Below, piece after piece: positions 61,165-64,000 of a stretch of 64,000 nucleotides of DNA. This DNA comes from Epibacterium sp. Ofav1-8 (GTDB lineage: Bacteria > Pseudomonadota > Alphaproteobacteria > Rhodobacterales > Rhodobacteraceae), in assembly GCF_022348185.1 (NCBI RefSeq), contig NZ_JAKRFD010000007.1, forward strand, positions 186,001-250,000, in the 5' to 3' direction. Every line of letters begins with the position of its first letter. The first letter of the stretch is position 1. Below the pieces are notes generated by a model that did no database searches, had not been told where the DNA came from, and worked only from the letters and a program-made list of their open reading frames with translations. A program made the translations under genes and the position numbers.

Positions 61165-62384
61165 GAGGGGTTGGGCGTGATGTCTTGTGTGGTCGCGATC
61201 GCGGCATAGCCCGCCCCCAGCTCGGTCCATGTTGCCGACCAATGGCCAAGGGACTGTTGACGCAGATAAGCCGCCTTGCCGGTGTCCGGGTCGAGCGAAA
61301 ACAGGCTGAGGCTGGTGTCCGCGTTGGGTTGCAGCATCAGGTTGCAGTTCTGATAGACATGCCCGATGACGGCCGGGCTGGACCAGTCATCCGATCCGGT
61401 CCCGGTCTGGTATTTTGCATAGACCGGGCAGTTTGCCCCATAGCTCAGTTGCGCGACAAGGTAGAGACCGCCTTGGGGCGAGGTGGACACATCCATCGTA
61501 TGCACCGGAGACCCGAAGGAGGCAAACAGCACCCAGCCGCCAAAGCTGCTGGAACTGACCTGTTGTTGCACCTTCATGTAGATCTTGTCGCCGATCCGCG
61601 CGAATATATGGACCAGAGCGTTATGGTCGAGGCCACAGACGATCTGTTCGAAGCCGGTCAGCCCTTTGGAGATGTCCTGCCAGCCGCTCCAGTCCTCCGG
61701 CAGGAATGGCCTGTCGCTGGACTGGAGGTTCAGATAGGCCACCCCATCTGCGTTGATACCGGCCAGAAAAATGCGGCCATCCGCATTCTGGGTGGCGGTC
61801 AGGCTGACAAGCGCACCGGGCAGCTGTTGCCAGTCCGACCAGATCTGCGCTGGCGGCACTTCGACGGGCACTGTCACCTCGATCGGTGTCTCGGTGCCGG
61901 GGGGCACGACTTGGACGGTTTTCTCAACCACGGTGTTAGAGTTCTGGAACTTCCACCAGATGGAATTGTCCGCTTCGGCACTGGACAGGAACACGTTCGC
62001 GCGTCCGGTCAGACCATTGATCAGCACCGTATCAAGAACGGCGCTCACCCCGTCCGGCTTGCCCAGGGTTTGAGGCGGCGCAAAACGGCTGTCGGCGTCC
62101 TCGTTCCGGGTTTCTCGGATATAGGTCAGGTCTCCGCTGGCCGCGTCCACAGCCAGAACGGAGACATATCCATCCTGGGTGACCGAAGCGTTCAAATGCT
62201 CCGGCTGATAGCTGGTGTTGGTCAAAGCCGTGAAACCGCTGTCAAAACCGCCGTTTTCGACCGTCTGGTCCTTGTAGCCCAACGCGCCCGCCGGTGTGAG
62301 GGCGGTAAAAAAGATCCGAAAATAGCTCGGTTCCGTGACCACATTTCCTTCGAATTCTGCGGGGGTGGCGTCTTCAACTGACAT
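61161..62384 (-). CDS. Beta-propeller lectin-like protein
   Basis: The 407-residue protein has no signal peptide. Trp motifs recur about every 50 residues: W182 (WSDWQQL), W232 (WSGWQD), W284 (GGW), W334 (DWSS) and W382 (WSATW), each followed by a hydrophobic strand pair. This periodicity and the phrase WSxWQ fit beta-propellers such as PLL/PHL-type lectins of Photorhabdus. The first 170 residues hold less regular strands, perhaps earlier blades. GGAAGGAC precedes the ATG. It follows the tail-collar genes at a 57-base gap on the same strand. A sugar ligand is likely but not shown. Confidence 0.72.
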   Translation of the reverse strand: MSVEDATPAEFEGNVVTEPSYFRIFFTALTPAGALGYKDQTVENGGFDSGFTALTNTSYQPEHLNASVTQDGYVSVLAVDAASGDLTYIRETRNEDADSRFAPPQTLGKPDGVSAVLDTVLINGLTGRANVFLSSAEADNSIWWKFQNSNTVVEKTVQVVPPGTETPIEVTVPVEVPPAQIWSDWQQLPGALVSLTATQNADGRIFLAGINADGVAYLNLQSSDRPFLPEDWSGWQDISKGLTGFEQIVCGLDHNALVHIFARIGDKIYMKVQQQVSSSSFGGWVLFASFGSPVHTMDVSTSPQGGLYLVAQLSYGANCPVYAKYQTGTGSDDWSSPAVIGHVYQNCNLMLQPNADTSLSLFSLDPDTGKAAYLRQQSLGHWSATWTELGAGYAAIATTQDITPNPS

Positions 62385-62441
62385 GTCGAAATGTCCTTCC
62401 GATAGGCTGGTCTGGCACAGGCGATGTCGCTGGGGCAGGGG

Positions 62442-62969
62442 TCAACTGCGTGACGGATAGAGGCCCTGAAGCGCGATGATGAAATTCAAAGTCAGATAGG
62501 GCTGCATGTTGTTGTGCGACTGCCCGCCACCCGCCTCGGGCATCGCCTCATAAGCCAGGTCGACGTGATTGGAGTCGGTATCGGTCTGGTAGAGAGTGTC
62601 GAAGCCGGTGTTGCCAAGCGTGGTCGAGGAGCTCGGGGCGCTTGTATCTGCAAACTCGGTGCTGGCCATGGCCGTATGGGTGTGATTGGGAAGCTGCGCT
62701 TCGGTGAGTGTCACCTGTTCACTGCCCCCGCGCTGCCCAAGGCGGCGGGAGGTCAGGCCCGGGCCGCGTCCGGGGTGCATCGGCGCGCGCCCTTGCAAAT
62801 TGGGCAGCGCCGTTGTGCTGCGGCCATCGCCGCCATAGGTGGTGCCGATCAGCGAAAACAGGGCGGTGTTCTGGGCGATCGGCAAAAGCTGACCATTGCA
62901 AAACGCCCAGCTGCGCGGCGCAAAATTCCCGGCAAAGATCCGGATTTCAGCGATAAAGGGTTCAGACAT
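62442..62969 (-). CDS. Phage tail-collar (microcystin-dependent MdpB-type) protein 1
   Basis: The 175-residue protein has a single tail-collar domain: N-terminal EIRIFAGNFAPRSWAFCNGQLL, then LIGTTYGGDGRSTTALPNLQGR, and the C-terminal MQPYLTLNFIIALQGLYPSR. It shares this layout with the two genes that follow upstream. AGGAGG precedes the ATG. Such proteins are related to phage short-tail-fibre collars and to MdpB. No other phage morphogenesis gene is near, so this is a host operon or a remnant rather than a prophage. Confidence 0.9.
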   Translation of the reverse strand: MSEPFIAEIRIFAGNFAPRSWAFCNGQLLPIAQNTALFSLIGTTYGGDGRSTTALPNLQGRAPMHPGRGPGLTSRRLGQRGGSEQVTLTEAQLPNHTHTAMASTEFADTSAPSSSTTLGNTGFDTLYQTDTDSNHVDLAYEAMPEAGGGQSHNNMQPYLTLNFIIALQGLYPSRS

Positions 62970-62978
62970 TTTCGCCTC

Positions 62979-63497
62979 CTAGTGTCGGCTCGGGTAGATG
63001 CCGAACAGCGCCACGATGAAATTCACGCACAGATAGGGCATCAGGTTGGTGTGGGATCGCGATCCACCCGTGTGGGTCACCATCTGCGACGACATCTGCG
63101 CAAACGGGTCGGAGGTCGTGTAATGGGCAATCCCGGCGCCTGCCGCCAGCACGTTGTCCTGCGGGCTGACCAACTCTGCAAGCGCAGTGGAGGCCTGCAG
63201 CGGATGTGTGTGGCTGGGCAATTGATTGACCGTCAGCGTGACCTTTTCAGCGCCGCCCTTCGCGCCCAGGCGGCGGGGGCTGAGCCCCGGGCCGGTTCCC
63301 GCGTGGACCGGCAATCGCCCCCGCATGTCGGGGAGGCCAAATGTGGTGCGGCCATCGCCGCCGTAGATGGTGCCATAGAGGGAAAACAACGCGTCGTTCT
63401 GCGATACCGCCAGCAACTGCCCATCGCAGAAGGCCCAGCCGCGGGGGGCGAAGTTGCCCGCAAACATGCGGATTTCACCTACAAAGGGTTCCGACAT
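62979..63497 (-). CDS. Phage tail-collar (MdpB-type) protein 2
   Basis: This 172-residue tail-collar protein has EIRMFAGNFAPRGWAFCDGQLL, then YGTIYGGDGRTTFGLPDMRGR and MPYLCVNFIVALFGIYPSR. It is 9 bases from the next gene and shares about the same length and motifs with proteins 1 and 3, differing mainly in the central variable loop (about residues 85-135), which is where ligand-facing diversity is expected in tail fibres. AAAGGA precedes the ATG. Confidence 0.9.
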   Translation of the reverse strand: MSEPFVGEIRMFAGNFAPRGWAFCDGQLLAVSQNDALFSLYGTIYGGDGRTTFGLPDMRGRLPVHAGTGPGLSPRRLGAKGGAEKVTLTVNQLPSHTHPLQASTALAELVSPQDNVLAAGAGIAHYTTSDPFAQMSSQMVTHTGGSRSHTNLMPYLCVNFIVALFGIYPSRH

Positions 63498-63514
63498 CCT
63501 GTGTCCTTTCGTGA

Positions 63515-64000
63515 TCAGTTGCGCGACGGGAACAGCCCTTGCAGGGCAATGCAGAAGTTGACCGCGAGGTAGGGCTGCATGTTTTCATGCGCCTGCGATC
63601 CGCCAACATTTGTGATGGAGCGCAGGCCGACCAGCGTCCCCGCATCGGCAGAGTGGTAGGCGGCCTCCGGGCTAACCTCAGCGCCAAGGAGGTGCCCGGC
63701 CGGAGTGCGCGAGTTCCCTGCCGCGGATGAGGCGCGCGCGTTGTGTTTGTGAGCGGGCATTTCACTGACGCTCAGCGTCGAGGTCTCCTCGCCACTCCTT
63801 TCGCCAAGCCTGTGCCCCTCACCGACGTGCAGCGGGGTGCGGCCGCGCAAATCGGGCAGCGCAAAGGACGTGCGCCCGTCGCCGCCATAGGTGGTGCCCA
63901 GCAGCGAATAGAGTGACTGGTTCTGATTGATCGGCAGGATCTGCCCGTCGCAGAAGCCCCAGCCCCGGGGCGCAAAATTAAACCCGACAATGCGGATCTC
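63515..64000 (-). CDS. Phage tail-collar (MdpB-type) protein 3 (start outside window)
   Basis: The last of the three tail-collar genes is cut by the right edge; about 8 N-terminal residues are missing. The visible part begins EIRIVGFNFAPRGWGFCDG, continues LLGTTYGGDGRTSFALPDLRGR, has the HVGEGHRLGER loop and ends MQPYLAVNFCIALQGLFPSR. It is 17 bases upstream of protein 2. The three lie head to tail and are probably one transcript with the propeller and GNAT genes. Confidence 0.88.
   Translation of the reverse strand, partial: EIRIVGFNFAPRGWGFCDGQILPINQNQSLYSLLGTTYGGDGRTSFALPDLRGRTPLHVGEGHRLGERSGEETSTLSVSEMPAHKHNARASSAAGNSRTPAGHLLGAEVSPEAAYHSADAGTLVGLRSITNVGGSQAHENMQPYLAVNFCIALQGLFPSRN

Noticed and set aside
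62442-64000. Prophage tail module
   Set aside because: Only collar-type proteins are present, with no capsid, terminase, tape-measure or lysis genes in the window; the flank beyond the edge is unseen.

Overview
The window looks like chromosomal DNA from a GC-rich alphaproteobacterium, most likely a Rhodobacterales (Roseobacter-group) species. Pointers are a monomeric NADP isocitrate dehydrogenase, a class I lysyl-tRNA synthetase, a FAD/GcvT dimethylglycine-dehydrogenase-like enzyme, a non-pyrrolysine MttB-type methyltransferase and a dacA-tmk-holB-tatD run. Gene density is high, many genes overlap by 1-4 bases (ATGA or TGATG junctions), and there is no insertion sequence, rRNA or CRISPR array. 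One tRNA-Ser(UGA) gene lies at 59004-59093.

Layout. 1-2514: a YbbP/YbbA-type ABC exporter (permease cut by the left edge) divergent from a GDSL arylesterase. 2616-3259: two related small membrane proteins. 3496-6012: ettA followed by an AT-richer orphan, then a compound hairpin. 6267-6689: TerB-like protein. 6807-9953: a taurine/sulfonate-type ABC importer whose permease carries a periplasmic beta-domain insert. 10200-14229: dacB, nadD and divergent lysK. 14388-15854: a PAAR protein with an unknown partner. 15943-20420: DUF4864 protein, a large beta-helix protein, a PNPOx-fold protein, a beta-barrel candidate and an ABM monooxygenase. 20454-22815: an operon of a lipoprotein and three exported paralogues of unknown function. 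22975-30488: transport and regulation of nitrogenous compounds (GntR regulator, NCS1 permease, GlxA-type regulator, MttB homologue, LysR regulator, class IV aminotransferase).

30501-46128: DeoR regulator, chemoreceptor, icd, glycosyltransferase, SH3 protein, 2-hydroxyacid dehydrogenase, gamma-glutamyltransferase, GlcD-type oxidoreductase and the 835-residue FAD/GcvT enzyme. 46298-52000: degenerate GGDEF protein, EF-hand protein, a tightly coupled aldo-keto reductase / D-amino-acid dehydrogenase / DUF938 operon, a CDP-alcohol phosphatidyltransferase and a peroxiredoxin. 52167-58706: an AEC transporter and the dacA-tmk-holB-tatD-MBL housekeeping operon, headed by a SPOR lipoprotein. 59426-59906: cspA and a small partner. 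60315-64000: three tandem phage-tail-collar (MdpB-type) proteins, the last cut by the right edge, with a beta-propeller lectin-like protein, a GNAT acetyltransferase and a convergent DUF6916 protein.

The least explained parts are the triplicated exported family at 20454-22815, the tail-collar/propeller/GNAT cluster at 60315-64000, the PAAR pair at 14388-15854, the Ig/cadherin-like insert in the importer permease, and a hairpin that buries the ribosome binding site of the beta-helix gene. All functions are read from sequence motifs and family knowledge only; no database search was possible.
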